Position numbers and translations under genes: made by a program. Under the pieces are notes generated by a model. That model did not search any database and was not told the DNA's origin. It worked only from the letters and a program-made list of their open reading frames with translations. Shown piece by piece: positions 22,630-34,183 of a DNA stretch of 64,000 nt; position 1 is the stretch's first letter; each line of letters starts with the position of its first letter. Origin of the DNA: Massospora cicadina (taxonomy: Eukaryota; Entomophthoromycota; Entomophthoromycetes; Entomophthorales; Entomophthoraceae); contig JAKSZP010009193.1 in the NCBI GenBank assembly GCA_022478985.1, positions 186,001 through 250,000 on the forward strand. The letters run 5' to 3'.

Positions 22630-23486
22630 TTGATCAACACGCTAAAAGGTATTTATATTTGCCAAGCAATGGCGCAACTGGCTCTACTTGAGGGGATATT
22701 ACCCCAGTTTATTGAGTTATCCTAATATGCGGAACTAGAACTCGTTCTGGATACACTACTTCAGACGCAAAAAATGATTTTTCAGGAAAATAAATATATA
22801 ATGGACCAGCATTACAAAGCATTCCACCATCTGCACTAGGTTGGTAGCCAAGCAATCATGTTGTTAATTGTTTGTATTGCACTACCAAGCGATTACACTG
22901 TGCAGAGTGTAAACTGAATAGCATTGCTAGAGAGAGGTATGCATCGACAAGCTGTCACCATAAACCATGATGGAAACATATATGAATTTAATAAGCGGTT
23001 CAAATTTTAAGTAGAGGGGCTTCAGATCGGCGTAAAGCTAAACTCTTGCTGTCCGCTTTGGACATAGAGAATGCGGACTAAGTTATGTTATCTAAAGAAT
23101 AGCATTGTAATATATCAGAAGATGAAGGAAATCGTGCTCCATCTGTTTAAAGTGTGAAAAGGATGGTGCAGTGCAGGGCCGACTTTTTAACAATACAATT
23201 TCAACAGAATGAGTCTTTGGTGGAGTTCATAGAGCAAGTCACAACTGAGGTCAATGTGTTATTTGGAGCAGATATTTTGACCAAAAAGGGTGTGAGCATC
23301 ACAATGATGGCGGCTGTTAAGCCATATCAGGAAATGTATAATGCTATGGTCCCCATTCTTAAAGAAGAAGCAGCAATATTGCAAATTGTCACCAATTTAC
23401 TCTATCTATCCATCACTCTTTGTGCTCCCAAATTGGAACAAAAAGCTTCTGCAACTTTTATAGATTTTTTGGGAAATAGACAACAA
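22630..23486 (+). pseudogene. gag: Gag of element D, first part (capsid)
   Basis: The open stretch 23154-23489 is a retrotransposon capsid segment: CRADFLTIQFQQNESLVEFI, then EVNVLFGADILTKKG, with a spacing typical of Ty3-type capsid. Upstream, 22471-22725 is open but crosses the LTR boundary, and I do not recognise it. No Gly-X-Y tract is visible. The gene is cut by two inserts and continues at 26531. Confidence 0.65.
23473..23486. repeat. Target-site duplication of ORF1-only element, left
   Basis: GAAATAGACAACAA (14 bp), repeated exactly at 25448-25461. Confidence 0.88.
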
Positions 23487-25447
23487 TAACAAAAAGTTTT
23501 TCTTTCCGCTCAGAGTCATTTTTGAGCGATTCTATTTAAAAAAAGTATTAAACAACTATTGATTGAATGCCAGCTGCTCCCATTCAATCCCCATTGATGT
23601 CAGATTCGCCGCCGGCTGATCCAGTGTGGGGGCAGCGGCGAAACTCCACCCTGAATTTTCTGTCTGGCAGTAAAACGCGCTTGGACTGGTTCATCCAGTC
23701 CCACTAAGTCCTTGGGTCATTTTAATCTGCCCAAGGATCTCACCATCCACCTGGCATGTACCCAGGCTGTGCCTCGCAGCTCACTCATTTTTCTCCACTC
23801 CTAGCTCTATTTTGGACTTTGGGTCGAGTACAGGAGATTGTTCCCATATGAGGAACATGCATTTATCAAATTGGCCAAGGCGGTGATACTGCCAGCCAGA
23901 TTTATAGACTTCCGCCCCTTTAGGGGTATTTTGACCTAGGCTTCATCTGTGAATCTGATGCTGCCAGTGCGGCTACAGTGCCCCTGGTCTTCAAGAGCAC
24001 CCCTATACCAACAACACGCATCTGGCTCCCCACTGACACCACCATGGTAGTCCAGTTTGTGGGGTTGCCCACCCATCTCCCCCAGCAGTACTCCATCAGA
24101 TGTTGATGGAAGGTTTGGCAGAATACAGCTCCAACCCCACCCTTCAGTTTATGGTCCCCAATTGGGCTGCTCGCCTAGATGGGCCTCGGGAATTTGCCAC
24201 TATCAGCCCAATATTTTTTAAAATGCATTGTCACTTCCCCCCGCGCCATCATTCCCTCTGCCCCTGACCACCCATTCTTGGCCCATGTTGAGGGCGGGTG
24301 GACAATCTGTCCTTCCTGCTTTGAGTTTGATCACTTGAAGCGTAAATGCCCCTCCCTTTGCAGCTTCCTCAGACCCAGCGCTGTCGTCATCTGGCCCCCA
24401 TTTAGCCCCACACCCCACTGCCTTTCTGGCATGGGGTACAATCCTACCCACCCCCTCCCCCAAATCCTGCTGCCACTTTGGTGCCCGCTGCAGCCAACCA
24501 GCCCCTTCCTCAGGCCAGTGCCACTTGCACCTCATCCAATCAAGAAATGGCTTAGATAATGTGGGTTCCCACGTTATCCTGCAATTGCCCCCCACACCAC
24601 TTCAATTTGCCGACCCCAATTTTGAGTTTTACATGAACTTATGGTCCTCATTGGCCTAAACCAATCAGATGGGTAATTTAATTGAAGCCTTGCAACCCAC
24701 ATATGACGAATTTATCCAGGTACGGAAACCCAAACTGGTCGCTCAACAGTTTTACGCCCCCCAACTGGACACCTCAGAGTTCCACTCAGACCACCAGCTC
24801 GTTGTCATGGCAGCTGCACACCCTGACGTAGACACCATCTGTGAGATGGCCGAGTCATCAGTAGTGGTGCTAACTATGGAACTCCCACCTCCCATCATCA
24901 AGCCATCCACATCCCCACCTGTCAGAAAAACCATCCAATTTTCCCACAGGCGTGCTAAGGAAGCCATCCAGAGAGTGGTTTTCACCTCGCAGTCCAACCC
25001 AAGAGTCACCTGCGCCTCTGTGGCTTCACTGGCCCAGCTCCCTGCCCTCAACATTAAGGCGGAGGCCACCATTTCAAGGTACATCGGCGACTTACTGTCC
25101 TCCAATAATTTCCTCAACCAGCTGATCATTAGCATCCTCGCTCCTCATGTCGCTGGTCACCCCACCCCTTTGCTCTCCTCCTTGTCCCATGCTCTTGCTG
25201 GAGAGGAGCATGGGACTGAGGTTGACTCCCCCAAAACCCCCTCCCCTCCTTCCATGGTAGGTTGAGCGCCTCAGCGCTGTCCCACCTGGTAGGTTGGTGT
25301 CTCAATCGTTATAATTTGCCCATATATTTTGTGCAGTCATTTTCATTAGGTTTGAGTGATTAGTTTGTTCAGTTTTTGCTCTTTGAGCTTTGGTAATGTC
25401 CATCTCCTGGTCAGCGTGCCTCATAATAAATTTAAATTTAAATTTAA
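23487..25447 (+). mobile_element. ORF1-only element (LINE-derived, non-autonomous), full-length copy
   Basis: 1961 bp between 14-bp duplications. It has one gene, no endonuclease and no RT. The last ~60 bases (GGTAATGTCCATCTCCTGG, TCAGCGTGCCTCATAATAAA, then TTTAAATTTAAATTTAA) match the 3' ends of LINE-A and LINE-B. The same unit, 1922 bp, exists at 52156-61217 once element F is removed. The design, ORF1 plus LINE 3' end, is like mammalian HAL1. It presumably moved using LINE ORF2 in trans. Confidence 0.82.
23597..25265 (+). pseudogene. ORF1-like CCHC protein of the ORF1-only element
   Basis: From ATG at 23597 (MSDSPPADPVWGQ, also seen as MSTDSPPAAPVWG at 61134), the gene runs with frame breaks to the stop at 25265. 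Middle part: TTMVVQFVGLPTHLP near 24040, comparable with the fold region of LINE-B ORF1 (NQIFLTFDFLPTT). The zinc knuckle at 24308-24349 is intact: CPSCFEFDHLKRKC, C-X2-C-X4-H-X4-C, preceded by PDHPFLAHVEGGWTI. The C-terminal 198 codons (24669-25265) are uninterrupted and end in an acidic/proline tail. Likely an RNA-binding protein. The long open tail is notable in such decayed surroundings. Confidence 0.75.
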
Positions 25448-25461
25448 GAAATAGACAACAA
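25448..25461. repeat. Target-site duplication of ORF1-only element, right
   Basis: Second copy of GAAATAGACAACAA. Confidence 0.88.
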
Positions 25462-25466
25462 CAATA

Positions 25467-26530
25467 TGGCTATAATCTTTTTTAGCACTAGTTGTAACCA
25501 ACCTAAAAGGGGAACTGCCGCGCATCTTTATTTGAAATGGGTCAAAAAAAGGGATTATCATAAATAAAAAACCTAATATGGCATCTCAGTAATAGCCTAG
25601 GAAGCCATATCAGAAGGTAAAGAAGCTTTAGGAAAATTATTACCCAGTCTCGCTTTAATTGGTGGACCATAGCAGACAACATAGTGGTTAGGGCATCAGC
25701 AGCATGTGGCATAATGAGGTATAATTGTGGGTTTTATTAATAAGGCCAGAAATGTCCATAAGCTCAACAAATTGAGAAAGTTGATGTTCAGAGAAAGTGA
25801 TACTACAGGTACACAAGTGGATGACATGATGCGCCAGCAATTTTCCAGATAATTGGAGTCAAAAAGAGAAGTTTTTGATGCATTGATACAAGCACGACTT
25901 TCACCAAATGCAAGCTCCTAAATTCATACTTCGCATCTTCCTCAAAATCATGGGGAAATTGGGGATATGTATGTCCTCAACAAGGGGCTTACCTCCTCAT
26001 GAAGATGTTGGCGAAGTAGCGTGTTAAAAGGGGCATCTGCAGCCTTAACTGCCATCTTATTAATATTTTTATATACTTGAAAATCGTTTCAAGGGCGAAA
26101 ATGGCGTGGATGCAAATTTGGAGGGTCAACAAAGAACTCCTCCAAAGCAAAATCCAGCTTCACATGGTATGGCTGTTCATCCTCATAAATCTATTTGAGA
26201 TCCTTAAATGGATTGGATTCAACCAGCGCTTAGACAGCCACAAGAATTGGGGCAGTGGCAGAAGCTAATTGGCCCCACGCTGTCAACCACAGCAGCTTCG
26301 CTGAAAAAGGTTCAGGCATTGTTTCAGGATTCCGTAATCCAGTTAAATTATTATTAAAATTTTAAAATTTTGTTTTTGATTGGCTACCACTTTGAAAGAA
26401 GTGCCAACTCACCCTGAGGTTGGGGGGAGGAGGATCAAGCCTCATTCAAAAATTGGGGCGAAACAGCTGCCAGCCCAACACCCGAGGGAGGAGCAGCAGA
26501 AGGAGTGGAGGAAGAAGAATTTGGCTATAA
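25467..26530 (-). mobile_element. 5'-truncated family E element in gag of element D
   Basis: The insert 25476-26521 (1046 bp, minus strand) is flanked by TGGCTATAA at 25467-25475 and 26522-26530. Its 3' terminus (left side, TTTTTTAGCACTAGTTG on plus) is the family E end. It aligns with the 3' half of the copy at 14612 (CATCAGCAGCATG, GCCTAGGAAGCCATAT). The remaining ORF is full of stops; TYPQFPHDFEEDAKYE corresponds to IPNFPHEFDKDAKYK in the other copy. Confidence 0.72.
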
Positions 26531-26760
26531 CACTTTGGCTAATACATGGCACTCAACCCTTTAATGTCTCCTTTCCGCCCTCTCACTAGTCACTCAGCTC
26601 ATCCATGGTCAGATTACAATCCCTTAAGTTAATTTCTGAGCTGGGTTTTTGAGGGTGCTGCAGATCCAAGAGCAATACACTAATGCCTGCTTCTCTTGTG
26701 GCTAAAGAGGTCATTATGCGGCTAACTGCCCTGGAAACCTGCATGCCTATGCAGTACCCT
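26531..26760 (+). pseudogene. gag: Gag of element D, second part with CCHC knuckle
   Basis: Gag resumes after the two inserts. The knuckle at 26688-26729 reads CFSCG..GHYAANC, with canonical C-X2-C-X4-H-X4-C spacing and one in-frame stop. It would bind genomic RNA during packaging. The type differs from the C-[TS]-Y-C knuckles of A, C and F. Confidence 0.75.
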
Positions 26761-27029
26761 GACTAAAAAGGAAAAGTTCAAGTGGAGTAGAGATGGTACG
26801 CTCTACCTCCATAGATTCAATTTTCCCTGTTAATTCTAATGAGTCCATTTGTTTTGGGTCTGAGACTCACCCCAACGATTTATTATACCAACAAACCTTT
26901 AGTGATGTCTCCGACTTCCCCCTGAAGGGGGATAAGAAGAATACATATTTGGAATTCCACTTAGATGTATAAAACCATACGCCTTGCTAATCCTTTACAT
27001 AACATTGAGGGAAAAGCCAGCCCTCCAAT

Positions 27030-27640
27030 GATGTGGTCGCATTAGAGGGTGTGAATCCTGAAATGTTAGTAGAGGAAATTGTTCAAGAGTATCCTCGTGT
27101 TGGCACTGGTATTCTCACTTTTCTCAATAACAAGAAGCCCTTGGATGTGCATGTGATAAAATCCAACAGTTCCTCTTATTTGGAGTGTAGATACTGTGAT
27201 ATCTTCGTAGGAATTTCAAAATTTGAGGGATTATAGAAACTGGCGCCCCTGTCATTTTAATATCCACCCAGCTAGTGGCTAAGCTTCCGCTGAAGCCTTA
27301 TGTGAAACATTGAGTAGTATATGGGACCGCTGAGGCACAAAGCACTGTGTTGAAGGGCGCATATAGTGCATAGCCTTTGAGGTATAGGTTAGTTGGCGCA
27401 TCAGCTCCAGTTGTGGCTTTGGCTAATAATAATTATGACATGCTGGTTGTGACTGCATTTAAGTGCTAAATTGAGATGGTGTTTGATATGGCATAGGAAA
27501 CTTTCAAAGTTTTTGGGGAAATGGATCCAATCTATATTACATCCAGCGGAGTCCCAAAAGACCCCATTTTCTCTACCAAATTAATCTTGCATATATTGAC
27601 AGCGTAATTCCTAATTGCTATTAGTGGATGAAGCAGAGGA
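27030..27640 (+). pseudogene. Aspartic protease remnant of element D
   Basis: GIIETGAPVILISTQLVAKL near 27228 is a retropepsin active-site region with the catalytic Asp changed to Glu. ALANNNYDMLVVTAFK near 27418 corresponds to the VLDNNCYDLLLGTKF segment that follows in element F. The open run 27033-27236 lies just before it. Stops downstream. Confidence 0.65.
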
Positions 27641-28179
27641 CTAGAGCTCTCCCTAACCAGAATTAAAAGTATAATGGTATTCCGCTAAGGGCTGCGACAA
27701 CCTTAAGTATACCTTCCTGGCAACAGGTCATAGTAGGAACGGAACTCAAAATAGACATCCCCCAAAGGTCTATATGGTGAAATTATGAGGCCCTAACATA
27801 AATTGCGGCTCAAACCACATGTGGCCTCTGGACTACTGTTACTGGGGCATGAGGAAGTTAAGTTTTATCAGCAAACCTACAGAAAGAACCTATTATGGTT
27901 CAAAGACACCAAGTACTAGCTTTTCTGAAATTGACTCCGAATAATAGGTTCACATTATACATGACTTTGGTTCTTGGGAGGACCTCAGTTTACCTATAAA
28001 AAACTCATCCAATGTAATGACCATGGTTCCACGTGAGGCCCTAACTGGGCAGTCAGAAGAATAGAAAGATATGGTGATGGCCTTGTTTGAAAAATACCAA
28101 GACATTTTTGCATTTGATGACCACGATTTGGGATGTGCTTGCAGGGTGGTGCATTGGTTAAACACGGAAGACCACCCTA

Positions 28180-30650
28180 CTATTTGATCACAGCCTACCC
28201 ATCACTCAAAAGCTGCAGAAGAGGTTGTACCTGAGGAGGTAGATGAATTGATTGAACAGGGTTTGGTAGAGGCATCAATGAGCCCTTGGGCATTACCTTG
28301 CTAACTGTTAAGAAGAAGAGCAGAACCAACCGAGTATTAATTGACTACTGGAAGCTTAACCATATCACATAAAAAATTTGTTCTGATCACATGAATTGAT
28401 GATGATCTGAATCAACTAATTGGTGCCAACTATTTCTTGGTTATGGACTTGATATCAGGGTATTGGCAATCGAGTTACTGGTGGCAAAATGGGTGAAATG
28501 CGTCTTAATCACCTCAAATGGGTTGTTCTAACCCATGCAGATGCCTCAAGGGCTATGCAAAGCCTCAGCTATGTTCCAGTTGGCGATGGACACCATCTTG
28601 AGTGACCTGAAGGTGTCCTGAGTTTTAGTCTACCTTTAAAATATCAGCATGTTCTTGTGGACGTTCACAGAGCAATTTAGACCACTTAAAGAAAGTGTAC
28701 CGCTAACTTTGCAAAGCTGACATAAAAATTAAACCTAATAAGTGCACTTTTTTAAAAAACTGTTGTAATAGCTCAGTTTTGTGGCATACTCCAAAGGGCT
28801 TAGACCTCAGCCAGCAAATTAAGAATTTATACATAAGATGACTTATCCAGGCAACAAGTGGGATACCTAAGTGTTTTTAGGGATAGTTGGGTACTACTGA
28901 CGGTTAATCCCTAACTTCAGCTGTATTGATGCTCCACTTTTGGAGTTATCAAAAAAGAACGCCACCTTTGACTGGACTGAGCGTTGTCAAAATGCTTTTA
29001 ATGTTTTATAAAACCGCATTAGCTAGCGTGCCAGTTTTTCAATACCCTGATTTTGAAAAAGAATTATTGTGCAAACTGACGCATCTCTTTCTGCTGTAGG
29101 GTTGGTATCATCCCAGAAGGATGATAACGGTGAGGAGCATCCTATTGCTTATTGTAGTCAGAGCTTAAACTGCCACAAACGAATTTATACCGTAACCAAG
29201 TGGGAGTGATTGGCTGTGTTTTAAGCATAAATTCAGTTCTGAGTATACCTTCATTGAGAAAAATTCGAGGTTGTGACAGATCATGCATCTTTGCATTAGT
29301 TACAGAATCTTCAGGAGCCTGAGAGCCATGCTAGATGGGCCCTTAGCTGCAGGCTTATAATTTTGAAATACTGTACCGTCCTGGCGCAAAGCATCAAAAT
29401 GCTGACTGCTTATCTCAGCTACTTACAATTGCTGTAAAAGAAAATTTGGGCAATTTGCTGTATGAGAAAATGGTCAGTAGTCACTATGCAGACAAACTTT
29501 CACAAGTTATTTAGGCACTAGATGGGATGATGGCAGATAAAGTCTGTAAAAACAGGGTATTATGCAAGCAGATCAGTAACAATACTTGTGTTTACTGAAA
29601 CCCTCTGCTTGATTGACACTATTTTGAGTTCGTGCAAGGCGGTGGGCCATTTAGGGTTGTAGAAGATTTTGGAGTTCTTACGCCCTCAGTACTATTGTAA
29701 AAGCATGCACTTTGATATGCTGAAGACAAACACTGCTGCCATCAGTTTAAGTGGAAAATCCATTCCTCCAGAAGACCTTTTATCAGCTGGTGAAACCTCA
29801 TTTTTCCTGGCACACGGTATCCATTGACATTGTTATGCCTTTGCCATCAGAAGCAAGCCGGTCTAAGTATATTATGGTGGCAATTGACCACTTGACCAGG
29901 TGGGTCGAGGCATGAGCAATATGGGATCTGTAGGCGGTTACTGTGGCTAATTTTATAATGGATTGTATAATTCAGCATCACAGCTGCCCACAGTTTATCC
30001 TTACTGACAATGGGACAAATTTAACCCCCCGCTTTTTTACCCAAGTGAAACTTAATGATGTCCATCTGTGGAATTCTAACAACCCTGCATCACCTGAATC
30101 CAACGGAATGGTCAATCCTTTTATGGGAACCTGGTGAACATACTCTGGATTTTGGTAACAAATAAACCCTTTGATTGAAGCATCCTACTTTCCAACGCCA
30201 TTTTCTCCTACAATGTTAGCTACCACTCAGCGATGAGTAAGAGCCCACTGCAGTTGCTTTATTGACTACACTGCCCTTCCCAAACTCCTTTATGCCTGTG
30301 TAGATGATACAGGTGGAGTGAACCCACAATGCTATTTAACTATTTTGACGAATACCTTGATCAAGCAGCACACAGAAGCATAATCCTTTAGTTTGGCTAA
30401 AGAAATCAAGATCCAAACTTCTGACCATGTATGTCGTAGCGAGCTAAGGAAGTTCAAGGAAGGAGAGCTGGTCTTTTTCCACAATCAGTTGAGTTCAGGC
30501 GGAAACTTAAACTAGCTAGTATCTGGATTGGCCCTTTTGAGATAATAGGGTAAACTAAAGTGGGTTCCTATACTATCAAGGACCCATAAAGTGGTCAGAT
30601 CATCAAAGTGTACATGCTAAGTTCCTTAGAGCATATAAACAACAAGTTAG
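28180..30650 (+). pseudogene. pol: pol of element D: reverse transcriptase, RNase H, integrase
   Basis: RT: EEVDELIEQGLVEASMSPWA near 28235 is the entry motif, and NYFLVMDLISGYWQ near 28430 the first catalytic Asp region. KIKPNKCTFLKN (28730) and FLGIVGYY (28876) follow. RNase H: IIVQTDASLSAVGLV near 29065 and VVTDHASLH near 29270. Integrase core: VSIDIVMPLPSEA near 29820, VAIDHLTRWVEA, FILTDNGTNLTPRFF near 29997 and ESNGMVNPF near 30095, so both core Asp motifs and the Glu region are recognisable. Stops and shifts occur about every 30-60 codons. Confidence 0.82.
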
Positions 30651-30656
30651 ACTATT

Positions 30657-30726
30657 CAAAAAAAGAAAAAAGAAAAAAGAAAAAAGAAAAAAAATTAAAA
30701 TTAAAATCAAAATCAAAATAAAATAG
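30657..30726 (+). repeat. A-rich simple repeat after integrase of element D
   Basis: About four AAAAAAG units run into AAATTAAAATTAAAATCAAA. It may be a microsatellite or the tail of an unrecognised insertion ending here. It separates pol from the antisense ORF region. Confidence 0.7.
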
Positions 30727-31084
30727 AACAACATATATTGCTTGATGGAGTAGTATAAGAGCTTGAGTTAATTAGGAATCATTGCAAGTGTAATTCCGTT
30801 AGGATTTCTTCAGATATCCTTGCTTTCTCAGCTTTTTGCGGTGCATGTTCTTATCTCAGTAAGTTCTATGTTTATACTATTTCCGCCACTTTGCGTCTAG
30901 ATCAGAATTTTGGACTCTTCTTTGGTTGGTGGTGGGGGAGACGGCTGTATCTCAGGGGATAGTGAGTTAGTATCTACTCTGGGGAAAAGCGGCAGCAAAT
31001 GAAGGGGAGGATGCAGCGGCGGAACTAGGAGAGGATGAGAGACTGGGTACCTAGGGTAAGAGATGAGGTGGCGTTAACTCAGAT

Positions 31085-31998
31085 GGCCAATCAAAGCGAA
31101 TCCACTCTTGTCCCAATAAGAGCATGGACCACAAAACCATTTGCTAATGGTCTTGGGAGATCTAGGAGTACAGAAAGAGTGCTGGAGTTGTAGGGGCTGG
31201 CAGATAAGAAGATAAATTCTGTCTCATGGAGAAAAGTTGCGCCCAGCGCCAGGCAATCCACCAGGAAGTCTTCCATGCTGGGATAAGCATGTGGTAAAGG
31301 AGAATTCGCTGTAAAAGCAGCCCGCTGGGCCCACTCAAGGCTGCCTTATGCCTCTCCATCACCGATCCTAACTCTCCCACAGGATGGAAGAATGCCATGT
31401 TTCTGAGGAGTGACATTTCAGGGAGGTATTGGGCCTGGTTGTTGGCGTCATGAGCTTGAACGCTGCGGCAAACCTAGATTGCATACAATTCAGCCATTTA
31501 TTTAGAAATTTCACCACTAGTGACCAGAATTAAGCTAGTGCGCGGGAGAAAAACCCTGATTAGCTGGCTACCACCCACTGCACAGAGAACAACATCCGCT
31601 GGACTGAAAATACAATGGGATGAGGCTCAGCAAGAGGTGGGTGCACTAAACGGCTAAAGCTGTCTGCCAGGAGCTGGGCCACTTCATTAAGCGAAGGTCC
31701 TCTGCTCCACTCTCCTTTCCAGCCTGACTGGGCCACACTGTCACTGAAAGGAGCGCGCAAGGAAACCATACGTTCAACGAATTTAGGAAGGAGCTCCTCC
31801 TGAGCCAGAAGGGTCAAGGCGTCCACCTCGGCCACTCCTTCATAGTTTGGGGGAAGGGGGAACTGGGGGATTAGAATGCACCCTGGGTCTCTCAGATCTG
31901 CGCCAAACAATAACTTAAGAAATAGGTGGGGCTTGAGTTCTTGGTTGTTGTTGAGTTGTTGGATCCATTGGGTAGTGTTGAAGCATGGTGCTACAGAT
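31085..31998 (-). CDS. Antisense ORF between pol and the 3' LTR of element D, unknown function
   Basis: On the minus strand a frame is open for about 145 codons from ~31995 to the stop at 31560, starting within 30 bases of the 3' LTR. It continues, after frameshifts, in 31162-31416 and 31091-31276. Readable segments: NYEGVAEVDALTLLAQEELL, FVERMVSLRAPFSDSV, SLNEVAQLLADSFSRLV. It looks helical and acidic, with no zinc knuckle, membrane segment or signal peptide. The sense strand here has no pol similarity. Some plant gypsy elements carry antisense accessory ORFs in this position, so it may be such a gene. It could also be an unrecognised nested element; the PQFP-type motif is faintly shared with family E. 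First ATG in frame: 31910. Confidence 0.45.
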
Positions 31999-32009
31999 TA
32001 TCGTCCAGT

Positions 32010-32020
32010 CAAGGGGGTAA
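32010..32020 (+). promoter_or_regulatory. Polypurine tract of element D
   Basis: CAAGGGGGTAA lies directly before the 3' LTR start TGTTGGGAAATC, where plus-strand priming is expected. Confidence 0.7.
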
Positions 32021-32535
32021 TGTTGGGAAATCTATATAAAGGATGATAAACCTAAAATACCTACTGGCGGATCATTGGCTATCCATCAAGATTAGGTCCA
32101 AATAATTCTTATTGATTGATTTGAGATGTGTTAACGCCAAGCGGGTTGCCCTCAATGTATAAGAGGAATTCCACCAGAGCTTTAATGATGAGGAAAACCC
32201 ACAAAAAAGTAGTGAATAAGGAGTAACTAAGTTGAAGGGTCAAAACTGACCAGAAACAATGGAGATATGAGTGAGACGTGAAGAGAAGGAATGTGGTTGG
32301 TTGATATTAAGAAAGAGAGTGGATACTGAGTAAAAGGAGAGTTATCAGTAGAAGTTGCATTTTATAAAATATAGTAAATAAAATGTTGTCACTGAAGCAA
32401 GTACTTCATGTTTTCATTACATTTATTAAGTTTATCTTGGGACCAAAAATCTCCACATCATCCATCCGTTGCTCAGTGAGATCACACCTGTGCAATCCCT
32501 TTGGCGTATCTCCAATATATCACTGAATTAAAACA
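32021..32535 (+). repeat. 3' LTR of element D
   Basis: Starts TGTTGGGAAATCTATATAAAGG and ends GAATTAAAACA. Pairs with 22097-22606. TATATAAAGG near its start looks like a TATA box but is not conserved in the 5' copy. Confidence 0.87.
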
Positions 32536-32628
32536 CAAAAGCTTGACCAACAAAGTCCCAGTTTGTCATTGACACCTGGGCCCATATCAAAATCCCCTAT
32601 AGACAACTTCTTTAAATCTGGCCTGGAT
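32536..32628 (+). pseudogene. Short piece of element C between D and LINE-B
   Basis: 93 bases of element C's protease-RT spacer. The open frame SLTPGPISKSPIDNFFKSGL continues after LINE-B at 37933 (HIRQGVLTYLGILVPAYAG). Confidence 0.55.
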
Positions 32629-32645
32629 AACACATCCGTCAAGGT
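32629..32645. repeat. Target-site duplication of LINE-B, left copy
   Basis: AACACATCCGTCAAGGT (17 bp), repeated exactly at 37916-37932. Confidence 0.93.
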
Positions 32646-32814
32646 CAACTTTTCTCTCTTGTTGCAATCACTTTTGCAACTTATTCAATTCAAGTCTGAT
32701 TCTAGTTTGATAATCTCACAGAGGAGATTAGTCTGCGTCCATGTCAGGGAGCAGTTGGGCAAGTAAGGTAAGAGGAGCAGGTGGTAGGCCCGCGGCCTAA
32801 AACATTTGAAAACG

Positions 32815-34154
32815 CCCTGGAGAAACCGGCGGAATAGAAAAAAATAATAAAAATCTGGCGGTCACTATTGCCCCAGAAATCCTCGCTTGGCAAGCGCGAT
32901 GCAACCAGTACATCAATACACCGCACTCCCAACCACTTTTATCAGTGGAATATGGAGTCTGTGTGTTTCTGGACATCCAACAAACAGCTTTATGGGAAAA
33001 ATTTTGTGGGGATGTGCACACTTTTTTCCTGACTGTGGTGTACATCGCACCTCACTCCATGTCACGCGGTTGGCTAGCCCTCAGTTTCAAAAACAAGGAG
33101 GCAGCAGACAAAGCTGCTGCGGTGCGCATATTGATTGACCTCCCTGAAGGGCAACAGGTCATCAAAACCAAACGCACCAGGTGGACAAAATCCAACCAAA
33201 TTTTCCTCACGTTTGACTTTTTGCCTACTACGGTAAAACGTGCCATTTTAAAGCAGCACCTGAAAGATGGTCTCACCATATATGGCGAAATATAATCTTT
33301 TGAGATGCAACACTTTACTCTGATGCCACACCTGTGCACTGGCAAAGCCATCGCAGTTCTGACCCCAACTGAGGAGATCGTGAAGGACCTAACCCAGATC
33401 CTGCACTCCACATATATCAATATTGAAGGGCGTACCACCCACCCTTTCTGGGTAACCGTGGACAGCGCGCCCCCCATCTGCACCTATTGTGACGCGTTCA
33501 GCCATAAGGCACATGCATGCCCCACCAAGGAGGGCATCACATTCTAAGAGCACCCCTCAGCAGCCATGGCCAGCGGAGAGGCGCACTACGAACCAACAAC
33601 AAGCACCAAAGAAGCTTTCCCGTGGGGAGCACAAGGCTGCTACCTACTGGTAAAACCTATTTCCCTGCAAGAGCGGAAGAAGGCCAAGCAGGCCCACAGG
33701 GCTGCGGCCAAGGAAGCAGCCAAGGTCACCACCACTATCCCACACTCCCAACTCCAGGAGGACATCAAAACCTTTGCAGCGGAAGCAACTCAGAAATCCC
33801 TCATCCAATCAGATTGGGAAGCCCATGCTGATTGGGCCACCCAATCTGAGGATCCGATGGGTGACTCAATCTCACCTGATCTTTGCAACCAAGCTCCAGT
33901 TGAAACTGACTTGGGGTCCAACCTACCTGAAAATTTTTTTTGACCCAATTGATGTTGCACCAAACTCATCCACACTGCAAAAAATTCGTTTGATGTCAGG
34001 GAAACAAAAAGAGAAGGCAAAAGCCAATGCAAACCTTTCTGCTAAAATTAACAAAACTACCAATAGCATTTCTGCAAACACCTGCGCTGCCATGAAGGCC
34101 TGTAGGGATCTAGAGGAGGCTAGTGGGCCCGGGTGCCCACCCCCTCACACCTAA
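32815..34154 (+). pseudogene. LINE-B ORF1, CCHC RNA-binding protein
   Basis: The frame opens at about 32815 (GGIEKNNKNLAVTIAPEIL; no ATG) and runs as EYGVCVFLDIQQTALWEKF to a stop near 33295. It continues as 33305-33547 and 33566-33943 in other frames, with the last part, 33774-34154, ending PGCPPPHT. The region EGQQVIKTKRTRW, NQIFLTFDFLPTT, LKDGLTIYGEI looks like a small alpha/beta fold. An intact knuckle, CTYCDAFSHKAHAC, lies at 33479-33520. A Lys/Ala-rich helix follows (ERKKAKQAHRAAAKEAAK). The protein would coat LINE RNA. Stop at 34152, ORF2 ATG 30 bases later. Confidence 0.8.
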
Positions 34155-34183
34155 GGTGCAATGGGGGAACCTTCAGTTTAGGT

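Larger units (their letters stand above)
22097..32535 (+). mobile_element. Ty3/gypsy element D with an antisense ORF, host of two ORF1-only elements
   Basis: The LTRs at 22097-22606 and 32021-32535 (510 and 515 bp) align well (GGCGGATCATTGGCTATCC, CTGACCAGAAACAATG, CCTTTGGCGTATC). Removing the inserts at 23487-25447 and 25476-26521 leaves about 7.4 kb with gag, protease, RT, RNase H and integrase in Ty3 order, then an antisense open frame before the 3' LTR. Its proteins differ from A, C and F (CFSCG-type knuckle), so it is a separate lineage. Flanking 5-mers (CTAAC, CAAAA) do not match. Confidence 0.85.

Noticed and set aside
24218..24595. 125-codon open frame on the minus strand
   Set aside because: Shadow of the plus-strand ORF1-like gene, which has the intact CCHC knuckle and a homologue at 59704-61134.
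30657..30726. Poly(A) tail of a plus-strand LINE
   Set aside because: No LINE 3' end or AATAAA terminus precedes it and no target duplication was found, so it is kept as a simple repeat.
33052..33483. 143-codon open frame on the minus strand
   Set aside because: Antisense of LINE-B ORF1. The sense frame aligns with LINE-A and carries the knuckle.
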